Source: Pandoraea pulmonicola
GTDB taxonomy: Bacteria > Pseudomonadota > Gammaproteobacteria > Burkholderiales > Burkholderiaceae
DNA length: 64,000 nt
NCBI RefSeq assembly: GCF_000815105.2
Contig: NZ_CP010310.2
Location: 3,038,001-3,102,000, forward strand
Reading direction: 5' to 3'
The translations under genes were made by a program, and so were the position numbers. Under the pieces are notes generated by a model. That model made no database searches. It was given only the letters and a program-made list of their open reading frames with translations, and had not been told where the DNA came from. Every line of letters starts with the position of its first letter. Position 1 is the stretch's first letter. Shown here one piece after another: positions 1 through 8,904 of the stretch.

Positions 1-2214
1 CTGCAATAACGTACGCGTTTCGCCATGAGCGATCATCGGTAACACGATCGCATTTTCCGCCGCGGCACGGTGGCGCTGCGCCATGCGGTACTCGCGAATG
101 TCGCGATGCTCCGCCCGGCGATACGACAGGCGCACGGGCGCGGATGAAGTCGTTGCGCCGGATGGCGGCGTGAAGCGGTAATACGTGTCGGGCGCGAGAC
201 GCACGACGCCGTACAGGGCGCCATGCCGGTCTCGGTACGTTCCGAAGGGTGCGGCAAGCGTCATGTCGCCCAGCGTCAGGCTCACTCGTCGCCCGGCGAC
301 CGGTCCGTCCGTCGTGGCTTGCTCGTAATAGTTCAGTTCGCCGTCGAGCTCGGGCGGATAGGCGGAGCGCGGCACCCTGGGGGCATCCGCCGGGACGTGA
401 GGCACGCCGTGCTCGTCGAAGCGCCCCAACCGCCCGAAGGCGAAGAACGCCCGATGCCCCTGCGCATCGTCGAATGGCCGCGCATACACCGCCAAACGCA
501 GGCGCACCAGCGGCGAGGCCTCGACGGGTTGATGCTGCGCGACGGTCGCGCCCTGTTCGGTGACGGCGACTTCCCCGTCGCGCTCGGTATGGCATTCCAG
601 ACACATGCCGTCTATGTCGGTCCCGGGCCCGCGCGAGATTCGGCAAAGCGACGAGGGCCCCGTGGCGTGACGGATGTCTTCGAGCGGGCGAAGGTCCGAC
701 GCGTGTCTGCGCGTGCGGGCGACCGTGATGCCGTACAGGACGCCGTCGATGTCGAACACCTGCACGCCGTTCTGCGTGAGATCGGGACGATATTCAACGA
801 AGACGTCCGGCGGCAGCGACCATTGGACGCCGCGGCCCAACGCACTGCTGAACGACTCGCGCCCATAAACCGTGGCGACGGAATCTTCGGCCTGGCGTTC
901 GGGCGCCGCCGGCCAGAGATGTTGCAACAACGCGATCGCGTCGTCGTGGAAGCGGCCGTCGCGCACGACCGCGGCCAGACACTCCAGGCCGGACAACGCG
1001 AGACGGGAGGCCATCGTCCGTCGCACGTCGTGGCCGGCCACCGAGCGCTTTGCTGCGTTGTGCCGGGGGTGGGCCGGGTCGATGTTGCGCAGATCGCCGT
1101 CGGTGCCAAGCGTGGCTCGGCGGTCGCGCGGACGGCGCTTGACCATGGTCTCGACGAGTATTTCGGCGACCTCCGCCATGTCCGGCGATTCGAGCACCGT
1201 TGTGTCGGGCGACGGCCATCCCGCCGCGACGCTCATCGGCGCCTGCGACCACACGACCCGTATCAAGTCGTCCTCGTCGATGCGGGACTCGATCTCGTCC
1301 CATCGCTCGCCCCAGAACACCGGCCCGTATGTCTGCGCCCAGCACCCGGATTCGTAACGGTGACGCGGGCCGCAAGGCCCTACCGGGGTAATCAGCGAGG
1401 GAACGTCGCTCGCCAACGAGAGTGCGAATTCCCGCCACTCGCCCCGATCGTCTTCAAGTCGCAGCAGGAGCGCATAGGGCGCGTGACGCACGACCGGCTC
1501 GGCGGTTCTCCCCATTGCCACCGGCGGCTCGACGATGATCTTCACCCATGCGGGCACGAGCCGCTCGGCGGACTCGAAAGCGGCGCGCGTCCGGGCATCC
1601 GCACTCGCCACCGCTTCGCGGATCATGGCCACGACGACGCGCTGCACGTCTGCCCGATATCTTTCGCGCCCGACTCGCAACGCGTCGTAGCTCTCTTCGG
1701 ACAAGGACGTTTCGCCCAGGCTGCGTGCGTCCGATGTGCGCCGGCATTGCGTCAATACCGGTCCGCCGAGCGCGTCGTAGGGGCGTGCGCGGAGCAATGC
1801 GTGAATGCCGCCGACGGCTGCGGCATGCGGCAACGGTTGCGCGGCGACGGGCGCTGCCCGGCGAACGACGGGGCTCGCGCCGGCTCGCAGGGCCGTCCGA
1901 GTCCCGGCAGCAGGACCGCCCGACATGGCGGCCGCGCCGACCGTGCCTGCCACGGTGAGCAGCATGAGTGCGAACGCCGCCCTGGCGGCATCGCTTCCTC
2001 CCCTTCCACTATCGCCGGTCGCTCCGGCAGGCAGGTGGCGGTCGCGTGCGCGTCGGGTCGCACGGGTGCGCGAATCGTTCTCCTCCCATCGCGCACGTGC
2101 CGTTGCGGCGGAGCGCCAATCGTCGGAGAAGTGCGAACGATGATGCCGGCCATGCGTGGTGTGCGACGTAGGACGATGAGCGTGGTGCGGCGTCAGCCGT
2201 TGCAATCGAGTCAT
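1..2214 (-). CDS. Hypothetical single-pass membrane protein, 3' part beyond window
   Basis: I do not recognise this protein. Reading leftward from the ATG at 2214, the frame stays open for 738 codons to base 1, so the C-terminus lies outside the window. The N-terminus (1-77) is rich in His and Arg. It is followed by one hydrophobic segment at about 78-98, so the topology is probably N-in with the bulk of the protein outside the cytoplasm. The rest looks like ordinary folded protein and contains one Cys-Leu-Glu-Cys-His motif (residues 538-542), the pattern of a c-type haem site, although a single short motif may be chance. A purine-rich GAGAA precedes the ATG. It is divergent from chrA. The 669-codon frame on the opposite strand is its shadow. 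Confidence 0.75.
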   Translation of the reverse strand, partial: MTRLQRLTPHHAHRPTSHTTHGRHHRSHFSDDWRSAATARARWEENDSRTRATRRARDRHLPAGATGDSGRGGSDAARAAFALMLLTVAGTVGAAAMSGGPAAGTRTALRAGASPVVRRAAPVAAQPLPHAAAVGGIHALLRARPYDALGGPVLTQCRRTSDARSLGETSLSEESYDALRVGRERYRADVQRVVVAMIREAVASADARTRAAFESAERLVPAWVKIIVEPPVAMGRTAEPVVRHAPYALLLRLEDDRGEWREFALSLASDVPSLITPVGPCGPRHRYESGCWAQTYGPVFWGERWDEIESRIDEDDLIRVVWSQAPMSVAAGWPSPDTTVLESPDMAEVAEILVETMVKRRPRDRRATLGTDGDLRNIDPAHPRHNAAKRSVAGHDVRRTMASRLALSGLECLAAVVRDGRFHDDAIALLQHLWPAAPERQAEDSVATVYGRESFSSALGRGVQWSLPPDVFVEYRPDLTQNGVQVFDIDGVLYGITVARTRRHASDLRPLEDIRHATGPSSLCRISRGPGTDIDGMCLECHTERDGEVAVTEQGATVAQHQPVEASPLVRLRLAVYARPFDDAQGHRAFFAFGRLGRFDEHGVPHVPADAPRVPRSAYPPELDGELNYYEQATTDGPVAGRRVSLTLGDMTLAAPFGTYRDRHGALYGVVRLAPDTYYRFTPPSGATTSSAPVRLSYRRAEHRDIREYRMAQRHRAAAENAIVLPMIAHGETRTLLQ

Positions 2215-2426
2215 CAGGCATTTCTCTCGTGAATATCGGAGGATCGAAACCTACCGCGCCGCCACGCGCGGCAATGTCGGAAACGCGCGATGAACTATCG
2301 GACTCGCCGTCACCGGCGCCCCTCCGTGAGAGCTCGCACAGGTCCACAGCAAGCGGAGACATTCCCGATGCTCATGTCACCGATGCGTTTAACGAAGACG
2401 AGCCGGGTCTCGCCTGGCAGGCCTTC

Positions 2427-3716
2427 ATGCCGGCGTCACCGGTTCGGCGCTATGCTTCGGGCAATGGCACTCCATCCCTTCTCGCTTTGACTCCGACAAA
2501 AAACAACACGGGAACCGCCCCCGGCAGCCACGGCGTGTTCGATGTCTTCGTCGCCTTTCTCAAGCTGGGCCTGACGAGCTTTGGCGGCCCCGTGGCCCAC
2601 ATCGGGTATTTCCGCCGCGAGTTCGTGCAGCGACGTCGCTGGCTCGACGACGCCACGTTCGCCGATCTGGTCGGCCTCTGCCAGTTCCTGCCCGGACCTG
2701 CGAGCAGCCAGGCCGGCTTCTCCATCGGACTGCTGCGAGCGGGATGGCTCGGTGGTATTGCGGCGTGGTGCGGCTTCACGCTGCCGTCGGTGTTCCTGCT
2801 ACTCGCGTTTGCCGTCCTGATGCCGCGCCTCGGCGGACCGATCGGAGACGGCGTGCTGCACGGCCTCAAGCTCGTGGCCGTTGCCGTGGTGGCGCAGGCG
2901 GTGTGGGAGATGGCGAGACGGCTTTGCCCCGACACGCGACGCGCCGCCATTGCGCTCGCGGCCATCGTCGCGCTTGCATGGATGACCACGGTCTTCGCGC
3001 AACTCGTCGTCATCGGGCTCGGCGCGGCGCTGGGGTACGGCTTGCTCCGCCCGGTCGGCACGGCACCCGCCGCCGCTTCGCCGAGCGGCCCTCCCTTCCC
3101 TGTATCGCGCACCGCCGGTGTGCTCGCGCTGCTCGTCTTCTGCGTGTTGCTCGCCGGTTTGCCGATCGTCGCGTCGCTGACGGGGCTTCGGGCCGTTGCG
3201 ATATTCGACGGTTTTTATCGTTCAGGGGCATTGGTATTTGGCGGCGGCCACGTCGTGCTGCCGCTGCTGCAGGAACAGACGGTCACCACGGGTTGGGTAT
3301 CGGCGGGCGACTTCCTCGCCGGTTATGGCGCGGCGCAGGCGGTTCCCGGACCGTTGTTCACGTTCGCATCGTTCCTGGGGTGGATGGCTGGCGGCCCGGC
3401 ACATGCCGGGCTCGGCGCGGCGCTTGCGACCGTCGGCATCTTTCTTCCCGGGTTGCTGCTCGTGATCGCCGCGCTGCCGCATTGGCAGGCACTGCGCCGG
3501 CGGCCGGCGACGGCCGCGATGCTCGCCGGCGTGAATGCGGCGGTCGTCGGTATCCTGGCCTCGGCGCTCTACTCCCCCGTGTGGACGAGTGCCGTACACC
3601 GCCCCGCCGATTTCGCGGTGGCGGCAGTCGCCTTCGTGCTGCTCACGCGATGGCAAACCCCGCCGCTTGCCGTGGTCGCGCTGTGCGCGATCGCCGGAGC
3701 GGCGGGGCTGGTCTGA
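2427..3716 (+). CDS. chrA: Chromate transporter ChrA (CHR family)
   Basis: An integral-membrane efflux protein of the CHR family, whose studied members expel chromate from the cytoplasm. The two homologous halves are visible. The first carries LGLTSFGGPVAHIGYFRREF with a downstream FLPGPASSQ. The second carries GALVFGGGHVVLPLLQ with AVPGPLFTFASFLGW. Many hydrophobic helices surround them. The frame is open from a GTG at 2229, but codons before about 2430 have weak third-position GC, and ChrA domains normally start near the N-terminus. I therefore take the ATG at 2427; a TTG at 2487 is also possible. The 3' end faces the acylase gene with a 23-bp gap. Chromate itself as the substrate is inferred from the family. 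Confidence 0.88.
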   Translation: MPASPVRRYASGNGTPSLLALTPTKNNTGTAPGSHGVFDVFVAFLKLGLTSFGGPVAHIGYFRREFVQRRRWLDDATFADLVGLCQFLPGPASSQAGFSIGLLRAGWLGGIAAWCGFTLPSVFLLLAFAVLMPRLGGPIGDGVLHGLKLVAVAVVAQAVWEMARRLCPDTRRAAIALAAIVALAWMTTVFAQLVVIGLGAALGYGLLRPVGTAPAAASPSGPPFPVSRTAGVLALLVFCVLLAGLPIVASLTGLRAVAIFDGFYRSGALVFGGGHVVLPLLQEQTVTTGWVSAGDFLAGYGAAQAVPGPLFTFASFLGWMAGGPAHAGLGAALATVGIFLPGLLLVIAALPHWQALRRRPATAAMLAGVNAAVVGILASALYSPVWTSAVHRPADFAVAAVAFVLLTRWQTPPLAVVALCAIAGAAGLV

Positions 3717-3739
3717 GACGCCGACAGCGCCGCCGACGG

Positions 3740-6415
3740 TTACAACCCTTCCGCCGTTCGCTCGATGTGCAGCCGTTCGATCGACTTCGCGGCGCGACTC
3801 ACTTCCGCAGCGTCGTGCCAGAGCGGCTTGCGTCCGAACGATGTGTACATCTCCACCTGATCGGCATAGTGTGGCGACGGTGTGCCATCGGGCGCCACGA
3901 AACCACTCTGCCCCGGCGCGACCACATCGTAGGCCACGACCTTGGCGGACGAGCCTCGCGGGCCGAACACGATCAGGTCGTTCTCCGTGCCGCGGTTCAT
4001 ATATGCCGGCGTACGCACGGCTTCCGCGGCATTCGCCTGCGGCACGCCGAAGAAGTTGTTGGCGCGGAACGTGAGCGGCACCGTCGGCGCACGCCAGCTC
4101 GCCATATCCGGACCCAGCTTCGTTTTGAGGATGGCGATGGCGTCGTCGAGCGCGGCGAGGACCACGTCATCCGGGCGCTTGCCCTCGAAGATGTCGAACG
4201 TTTGCGGCACCCCGGACCTTTCGCCGCGCAGCGCTTCATAGAGCACCTTGCTGCCGTTGCCGATGTTGAGTGAGCCGGTCGGACCGTCCTGCGGGGCGGC
4301 GTAACCGCTTGCCAGGAACCACTTGTCATACGGCGCCGGCACCACTTGTCCGAGCGTGCGCTTGAGCATCGCGCTCAGCCACGCGTCCATGATCGCGGGG
4401 CCTGCCGTGTCGTAGTGACCGGTGTGCTGCGGGTCGCGGCTCAGACCATTCCAGGCTGTGAGTTGCGCCGCCACCTGACGGCGTGCGTCCGTGGCTGGCA
4501 GGTTCGCCGTGGCGCGTTCGATGAACGGCAGGAAATGCGTGCGGTTGACGTCCACCGCGCTGGTGTCCTTGAGGATCTGCCACATGTCGTCGACGCCGAG
4601 CTTGTCGTGCGCTTCGATGCGGCGGTCGATCTCGACCACCCGGTCCGCGCCGCCCCAAAGGAAGGCGAAGAGATCGCTGGCCGGATAGCCCTTCTGCGGC
4701 GAGTTGTTCCAGTTGGCGATCCAGCCTTGCTTCGGGTTGTAGACCTTCGGGTTCGTCGAGAACGGCAGCAGGCCCTTCCAGTCCCACTCGCCCGTCCCCG
4801 GCACCGGCAGGCGCGGATCGTGACCGGGCTGGCGCGACGGGTAGGCGCCGGTGTGGACGTAGCCGATATTGCCTGCGACATCCGCGTAGTACCAGTTGAT
4901 GGTCAGTGCGTGACGTGCTGCCTGCGCCGTCCACGACTTCCAGTCCCGGGCCTGCGCCTGATGCGTCCAGGCGAGCAACGACTGCACCTCGAGTCCGTCC
5001 CATGCGCGGGCCTTGGCGTAGGCGATGGGCTGCTTCGCATCGCGCTGCATGACGATGCCGTGCACCGTGCGATAGACCTCCTGCACGACTGGCGCCCCGC
5101 CCTTCACGCGAATGATCTCCACGCGCTTTTCCATCTCGTGCCATTGCCCCTTGTGGAAATAGCGGTTCGGGTGGGCCGGATCGAGCTTCTCGGCGTAGAT
5201 GTCGATATCGTCGCCGAAGCCGGCCGTCGAACCCCACGACACCTTGCCGTTGTGGCCGAACAGAATGCATGGATAACCAAACGGCGTATTGCCCACGAGA
5301 TCGAAGCCTGCGCCGTGCAGGCCGACGCCGTATGTGTAGGCGGGTGCAAACCAGCCGAACTGGGGGCCGTTGAGCATGATGGCGCGCGCGTCGCGCGCCT
5401 TTTGCCTGCCGACGATCCACATGTTGCTCGTCGTCGGGAAACCTGCGAGGCCGGGCTGCCCCGATTCCGCGAATTGCGCGAGCATCGTGGCCGCGTTGGC
5501 GTCGGCGTCCTGATGGAGCAACGCCCCGTCGCTGCCGCGCGCCAGGCGCGCGAACATCGGCGCCGGGCCAGCGTAGCGGGCAAGCGGTTGCCTCGGCGCT
5601 CCGGAGGCCGGGCCGACCTTGACCGGATATGCTCCTTCCGAGGCGGGCACCGTCGACGGCGCGTCGGGATTCACGATCCATTTCAGCTCGTCGAACAGCG
5701 CCATGCCCTTTTGCGGGCCGTACTTGTCCTTGAGCGCGGTGACCAGCGCGAGGTTGTCGATTTCGCTGGTGGCGTCGGAGAAACGATTGGCCATCGTGCC
5801 GACGAAAACCATCGCGACATCGAATGCATCCCAATTGCCCGGTTGGAAACCGAAGTCGTTGAATGGCTTCGGCATGCGCGTGTGGGGCTGGGCGCGAATC
5901 TGTGCAATCCAGGCGTTCATGCCCGCGGCGTAGCCGTCCAGGATGTCGCGCTCGCGCTGCGGCAGCTCGGCCAGTTGACGACGAATCGACGCCGGCCAAT
6001 AGTTGCCGCGAATCGACCTGTCGAAATCCACGAACTTCTCGCCCAGCACCTCTGCGACGGTGCCTTGCGTGCTGCGCCGGGCCATCTCCATCTGGAAGAG
6101 TCGATCCTGCGCGATCGCATAACCGTAGCCGTAGAAGAGCGCGTAGGTCGTCGATGCATAGATGTGAGGCACGCCGAACTCGTCGCGCTTGATCGTCACG
6201 TCAACGCGGCCCGGCGACTGGCTCGCCGCCTGTGCGGCGGGTACCGAGCCCGATGCGGCCGCGGCGACCGGCGGCGAAGTCAGCGCGGCGCCCAATGCGA
6301 TACTCAGCAGCGATGCAGCCACGCTCGCCGAAATCCGACGGTGCCCGAAAGGCTTCTGCGAGATGCCGGCCGATGCCAATGCCATCGCGCGACGCGAGCG
6401 AGAATTCACAGTCAT
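3740..6415 (-). CDS. pac: Penicillin G acylase precursor (penicillin amidase)
   Basis: A periplasmic N-terminal-nucleophile hydrolase that cleaves phenylacetyl-type amides such as penicillin G; its natural role is unclear. The precursor has 891 residues. The order is a long export signal (about 1-55), an alpha-chain region ([30 protein letters not shown]), a spacer, and a beta chain starting at Ser330 in TTSNMWIVG. The catalytic Ser is followed by NGPQFGW and [20 protein letters not shown], as in the E. coli enzyme. The oxyanion-hole Asn lies in [12 protein letters not shown] beta chain of about 562 residues matches the family. The ATG at 6415 has GGAG seven bases upstream; a TTG one codon earlier is less likely. 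It is divergent from the MerR gene across a region with two operator-like palindromes. Confidence 0.95.
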   Translation of the reverse strand: MTVNSRSRRAMALASAGISQKPFGHRRISASVAASLLSIALGAALTSPPVAAAASGSVPAAQAASQSPGRVDVTIKRDEFGVPHIYASTTYALFYGYGYAIAQDRLFQMEMARRSTQGTVAEVLGEKFVDFDRSIRGNYWPASIRRQLAELPQRERDILDGYAAGMNAWIAQIRAQPHTRMPKPFNDFGFQPGNWDAFDVAMVFVGTMANRFSDATSEIDNLALVTALKDKYGPQKGMALFDELKWIVNPDAPSTVPASEGAYPVKVGPASGAPRQPLARYAGPAPMFARLARGSDGALLHQDADANAATMLAQFAESGQPGLAGFPTTSNMWIVGRQKARDARAIMLNGPQFGWFAPAYTYGVGLHGAGFDLVGNTPFGYPCILFGHNGKVSWGSTAGFGDDIDIYAEKLDPAHPNRYFHKGQWHEMEKRVEIIRVKGGAPVVQEVYRTVHGIVMQRDAKQPIAYAKARAWDGLEVQSLLAWTHQAQARDWKSWTAQAARHALTINWYYADVAGNIGYVHTGAYPSRQPGHDPRLPVPGTGEWDWKGLLPFSTNPKVYNPKQGWIANWNNSPQKGYPASDLFAFLWGGADRVVEIDRRIEAHDKLGVDDMWQILKDTSAVDVNRTHFLPFIERATANLPATDARRQVAAQLTAWNGLSRDPQHTGHYDTAGPAIMDAWLSAMLKRTLGQVVPAPYDKWFLASGYAAPQDGPTGSLNIGNGSKVLYEALRGERSGVPQTFDIFEGKRPDDVVLAALDDAIAILKTKLGPDMASWRAPTVPLTFRANNFFGVPQANAAEAVRTPAYMNRGTENDLIVFGPRGSSAKVVAYDVVAPGQSGFVAPDGTPSPHYADQVEMYTSFGRKPLWHDAAEVSRAAKSIERLHIERTAEGL

Positions 6416-6470
6416 CAATGTCTCCGTTATTTTTTCTGGTGGGGAAGCGCATTGAAGCCTAACACGACAA

Positions 6471-6486
6471 AACCGACCGGTCGGTT
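6471..6486. promoter_or_regulatory. Perfect 16-bp palindrome, TetR-type operator candidate
   Basis: AACCGACCGGTCGGTT is a perfect palindrome between the divergent acylase and MerR genes, 56 bp upstream of the acylase ATG. The ACCGACCGGTCGGT core is the style of site bound by many TetR/AcrR repressors. No TetR gene lies in the window, so the binding protein is unknown. Confidence 0.55.
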
Positions 6487-6533
6487 AATTAATTCGCCGA
6501 CCGTTGATATGTTAACTATCTGCACCGGAGAGG

Positions 6534-6566
6534 TTGACCCGCCCCTTGGGGCCGCCTTGAGGATAG
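6534..6566 (+). promoter_or_regulatory. MerR-type promoter/operator candidate
   Basis: TTGACC (6534-6539) is followed by the perfect palindrome GCCCCTTGGGGC (6541-6552). The likely -10 region lies about 19 bp after the -35, the stretched spacing typical of MerR-controlled promoters. It lies 30-60 bp upstream of the merR ATG, so autoregulation is plausible. The -10 hexamer is not clear. Confidence 0.35.
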
Positions 6567-6595
6567 CGTTACAGGCGAACGAAAAGAGGAAAGCG

Positions 6596-7627
6596 ATGAA
6601 CCGATCCGATAGTGGTCAAGGTGCGTTGAATGCGTCCGATGCGGCGCGTCGATTGGGCGTCTCGGTCAAGGCGTTGCGGCTTTACGAGCAGCAGGGGCTG
6701 CTCAGGCCGAGCCGTACTCCAGCGGGTTACCGTGTCTATCGCGAGTTGGAGATGGCGCGCGCGGCCGAAGTCGTTGCGCTGCGCGCGCTCGGTTTGAGCC
6801 TGGCGCAGGTGAATCGTGTGCTGAACGGAGAACCACAGGCGTTGGCGGCCGCACTGGCCGAACACGAAGACGCGCTCGATGGTGAGATCCGGGCGCAGAT
6901 CCGGCGGCTGGAGAGCGTTCGTCGTTTGCGTGCGGAACTGGCGGCGGGACGCATGCCAGCCGAGGGCACGTTGCCTGAACTGATCGGGCGCGCCGGATCG
7001 AGCATCGCATTCGATTTGCCGTGGCCATGGGGCGGCGAGCGGTTCGAGTTGCGCGACATCCCTGCCCTGACCTACCTCATCGGGCCCTTGGGGAGCGGAA
7101 AGACACGTCTGGCGATGCATCTGGCGAAAGCGCTGCCCAACGCCATCTTCCTCGGACTCGACCGCCTGCAGGCGGGCCGTGCCGACGCGCTTGCGGAGAT
7201 CGATCGCAAGGCATCGCTGCGTCGGAAAGTCGATCGCGCGATGGGATGGTTGCGCGACGAGGGTGCCAGCGATTCCGAAGCGCTCAGCGTGCTGCTCGGT
7301 GCGTTCGAGGCGAATGGCACAGGTGCGGTGGTCGTAGACATGGTCGAGCAGGATCTGCCGCAGCACACCCAGGAGGCCTTGAGTCGCTACTTGCGCCAGC
7401 GTGCGAAGACGCTGACGCGACCGCTCTTCCTGATGACTCGCTCGTCATCCATCCTCGATCTGACGGCGGTCGGCGCTGACGAGGCGATAGTGCTCTGTCC
7501 CGCGAACCATAGCCCGCCGGTGCGGGTGGCGCCCTACCCCGGCTCACCTGGTTACGAGGCTGTCGCCACGTGCCTCGCGACACCCGACGTGCGGGCGCGG
7601 GTGACCGAGCCCCCGCACGCGGCCTGA
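6596..7627 (+). CDS. MerR-family regulator fused to a P-loop NTPase-like domain
   Basis: The N-terminal 75 residues form a MerR winged helix (SDAARRLGVSVKALRLYEQQGLL, then PAGYRVY). A helical dimerisation segment follows to about residue 120. Instead of a short effector domain there is a C-terminal domain of about 200 residues with a Walker A motif, GPLGSGKT (163-170), and a possible Walker B strand (GAVVVDMVEQDL). The frame runs open far upstream, but that part is antisense to the acylase. The ATG at 6596 has AGAGGA just upstream and starts the MerR homology. The regulator may sense a nucleotide or couple ATP binding to promoter control. Its targets are unknown; the divergent acylase is an obvious candidate. 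Confidence 0.85.
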   Translation: MNRSDSGQGALNASDAARRLGVSVKALRLYEQQGLLRPSRTPAGYRVYRELEMARAAEVVALRALGLSLAQVNRVLNGEPQALAAALAEHEDALDGEIRAQIRRLESVRRLRAELAAGRMPAEGTLPELIGRAGSSIAFDLPWPWGGERFELRDIPALTYLIGPLGSGKTRLAMHLAKALPNAIFLGLDRLQAGRADALAEIDRKASLRRKVDRAMGWLRDEGASDSEALSVLLGAFEANGTGAVVVDMVEQDLPQHTQEALSRYLRQRAKTLTRPLFLMTRSSSILDLTAVGADEAIVLCPANHSPPVRVAPYPGSPGYEAVATCLATPDVRARVTEPPHAA

Positions 7628-7675
7628 AGATTGAAAGAAATGCGTGAAAAACGCTGCGTCTTCCACGCCCTGTGT

Positions 7676-8617
7676 TCAGGCGTCGTAATTGTCGCAACCG
7701 GAGACGGGCGGCGAGCCGGCTTCCGTGCGTGAGCGGGCCTGGGTGATGTTGCTGTACGGCGGGACATCCTGCGTGAGCCAGACATTGCCGCCGATGACCG
7801 AGCCTTGTCCGATCGTGACGCGGCCGAGGATCGTGGCGCCGGCGTAGATGACCACGTTGTCCTCGACGATCGGGTGGCGCGGGAGGCCCTTGTGGAGATT
7901 GCCGTCGTCGTCGGCGGGGAAGCGTTTGGCGCCGAGCGTGACGGCTTGATAGACGCGCACGCGTTGTCCCAGGATGGCGGTTTCGCCGATGACCACGCCG
8001 GTACCGTGATCGATGAAGAAGCCGGCCCCGATCTGGGCGCCGGGGTGGATGTCGATGCCTGTATCCGAGTGAGCTTGTTCCGCGATGATGCGCGCGAGCA
8101 GGGGCAATTCCAGTCGATAGAGTTCGTGGGCGATGCGATGGTGGATCATCGCGTGGATGCCTGGGTAGCAGATGAGGACTTCGTCGACGCTGCCGGCTGC
8201 GGGGTCGCCTTGATAGGCGGCGAGGACATCGGCGTCGAGGAGTTCGCGAATTTCCGGGAGTTTGCTGGCGAACTGCTGGATAGCGGAATGGGCGCGTTCG
8301 TCGATGAGGGCGGCGGTGATATCGGCATCGTGGCGGGCTTTGTAGCGCCACTCGAGGCGAGCTTGTTCGGCGAGTCCGTTGAGTGCGCTGGTCAGCGTGT
8401 GGCCGACGTAATAGTTTTCGCCTTGCTGATGAAGGTCGAGGGGTCCGAGTCGCATGGGAAAGAGGACGCCCTTGAGTTGCACGATGATGTCGGCGAGTCG
8501 TTCACGCGACGGAAGGTCGCGGCCGCCGGATTCGAGCAGGCGTCGTTGGCCGTCGCGCCAGCGCAGGCGGGCCGAATGGAGGGAGGAGACGATATCGTCG
8601 ATGTCGAATGCGGCCAA
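7676..8617 (-). CDS. cysE: Serine O-acetyltransferase (CysE/EpsC type)
   Basis: Transfers acetyl from acetyl-CoA to L-serine, the committing step of cysteine synthesis. The C-terminal half shows the left-handed beta-helix hexapeptide repeats and the CysE signature: DIHPGAQIGAGFFIDHGTGV, then GETAILGQRVRVYQAVTLGA, then ILGRVTIGQGSVIGGNVWLT. The His of IDHGTG and the Asp of DIHPGA are the expected catalytic residues. The N-terminal helical domain is about 140 residues. I place the start at a TTG (8617) with GGAG eight bases upstream. The in-frame ATG at 8683 has no ribosome-binding site and would add residues that do not look like protein. It ends 48 bp from the convergent merR gene. Confidence 0.93.
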   Translation of the reverse strand: MAAFDIDDIVSSLHSARLRWRDGQRRLLESGGRDLPSRERLADIIVQLKGVLFPMRLGPLDLHQQGENYYVGHTLTSALNGLAEQARLEWRYKARHDADITAALIDERAHSAIQQFASKLPEIRELLDADVLAAYQGDPAAGSVDEVLICYPGIHAMIHHRIAHELYRLELPLLARIIAEQAHSDTGIDIHPGAQIGAGFFIDHGTGVVIGETAILGQRVRVYQAVTLGAKRFPADDDGNLHKGLPRHPIVEDNVVIYAGATILGRVTIGQGSVIGGNVWLTQDVPPYSNITQARSRTEAGSPPVSGCDNYDA

Positions 8618-8820
8618 GGGAGGGCTCCAAAAAAAGCATAGCGAAGCAGACAACCACCGTCTGCCGGGCAAAAAAGGGGGCATGAATCCGAGCCAATGCG
8701 CAAAGCATAACGTTTTTCGAAATCACCTGCCGCGACGTAGTTTCCGGGACAAGTGGGGAGCGTGACCGACCACGCGAGCGGCGCGAGGGTTGAAAGAGAG
8801 GGACTGATGGCGTGGAGGGG

Positions 8821-8891
8821 GACGGACCGGAGCCCCTTTCCGAATCGAGTTGGGTCTATGTCTGAGAGGCGGAAAGGGGCTTCGGTCCGTC
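8821..8891 (-). repeat. 71-nt hairpin repeat element, copy 1
   Basis: Arms of 22 nt (GACGGACCGGAGCCCCTTTC... on the + strand) pair with one mismatch around a 27-nt loop. The element lies 13 nt past the stop of the mocR gene. Copy 2 is at 36062-36132 in the same orientation relative to its upstream gene. Loop bases CCTCTCAnACA and ACCCAACTCGATT are shared. The stems differ by paired changes. No U-tract follows, so it is not a standard terminator. Confidence 0.85.
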
Positions 8892-8904
8892 TGGGGGGAG
8901 GTTT

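Noticed and set aside
223..2232. 669-codon frame on the + strand
   Set aside because: It is antisense to the edge-truncated gene at 1-2214. Its product is Arg/His/Pro-rich and lacks the codon bias seen on the minus strand.
4346..6595. Upstream part of a 1093-codon + strand frame that ends in the MerR gene
   Set aside because: It lies opposite penicillin acylase. MerR homology and the ribosome-binding site begin only at 6596.
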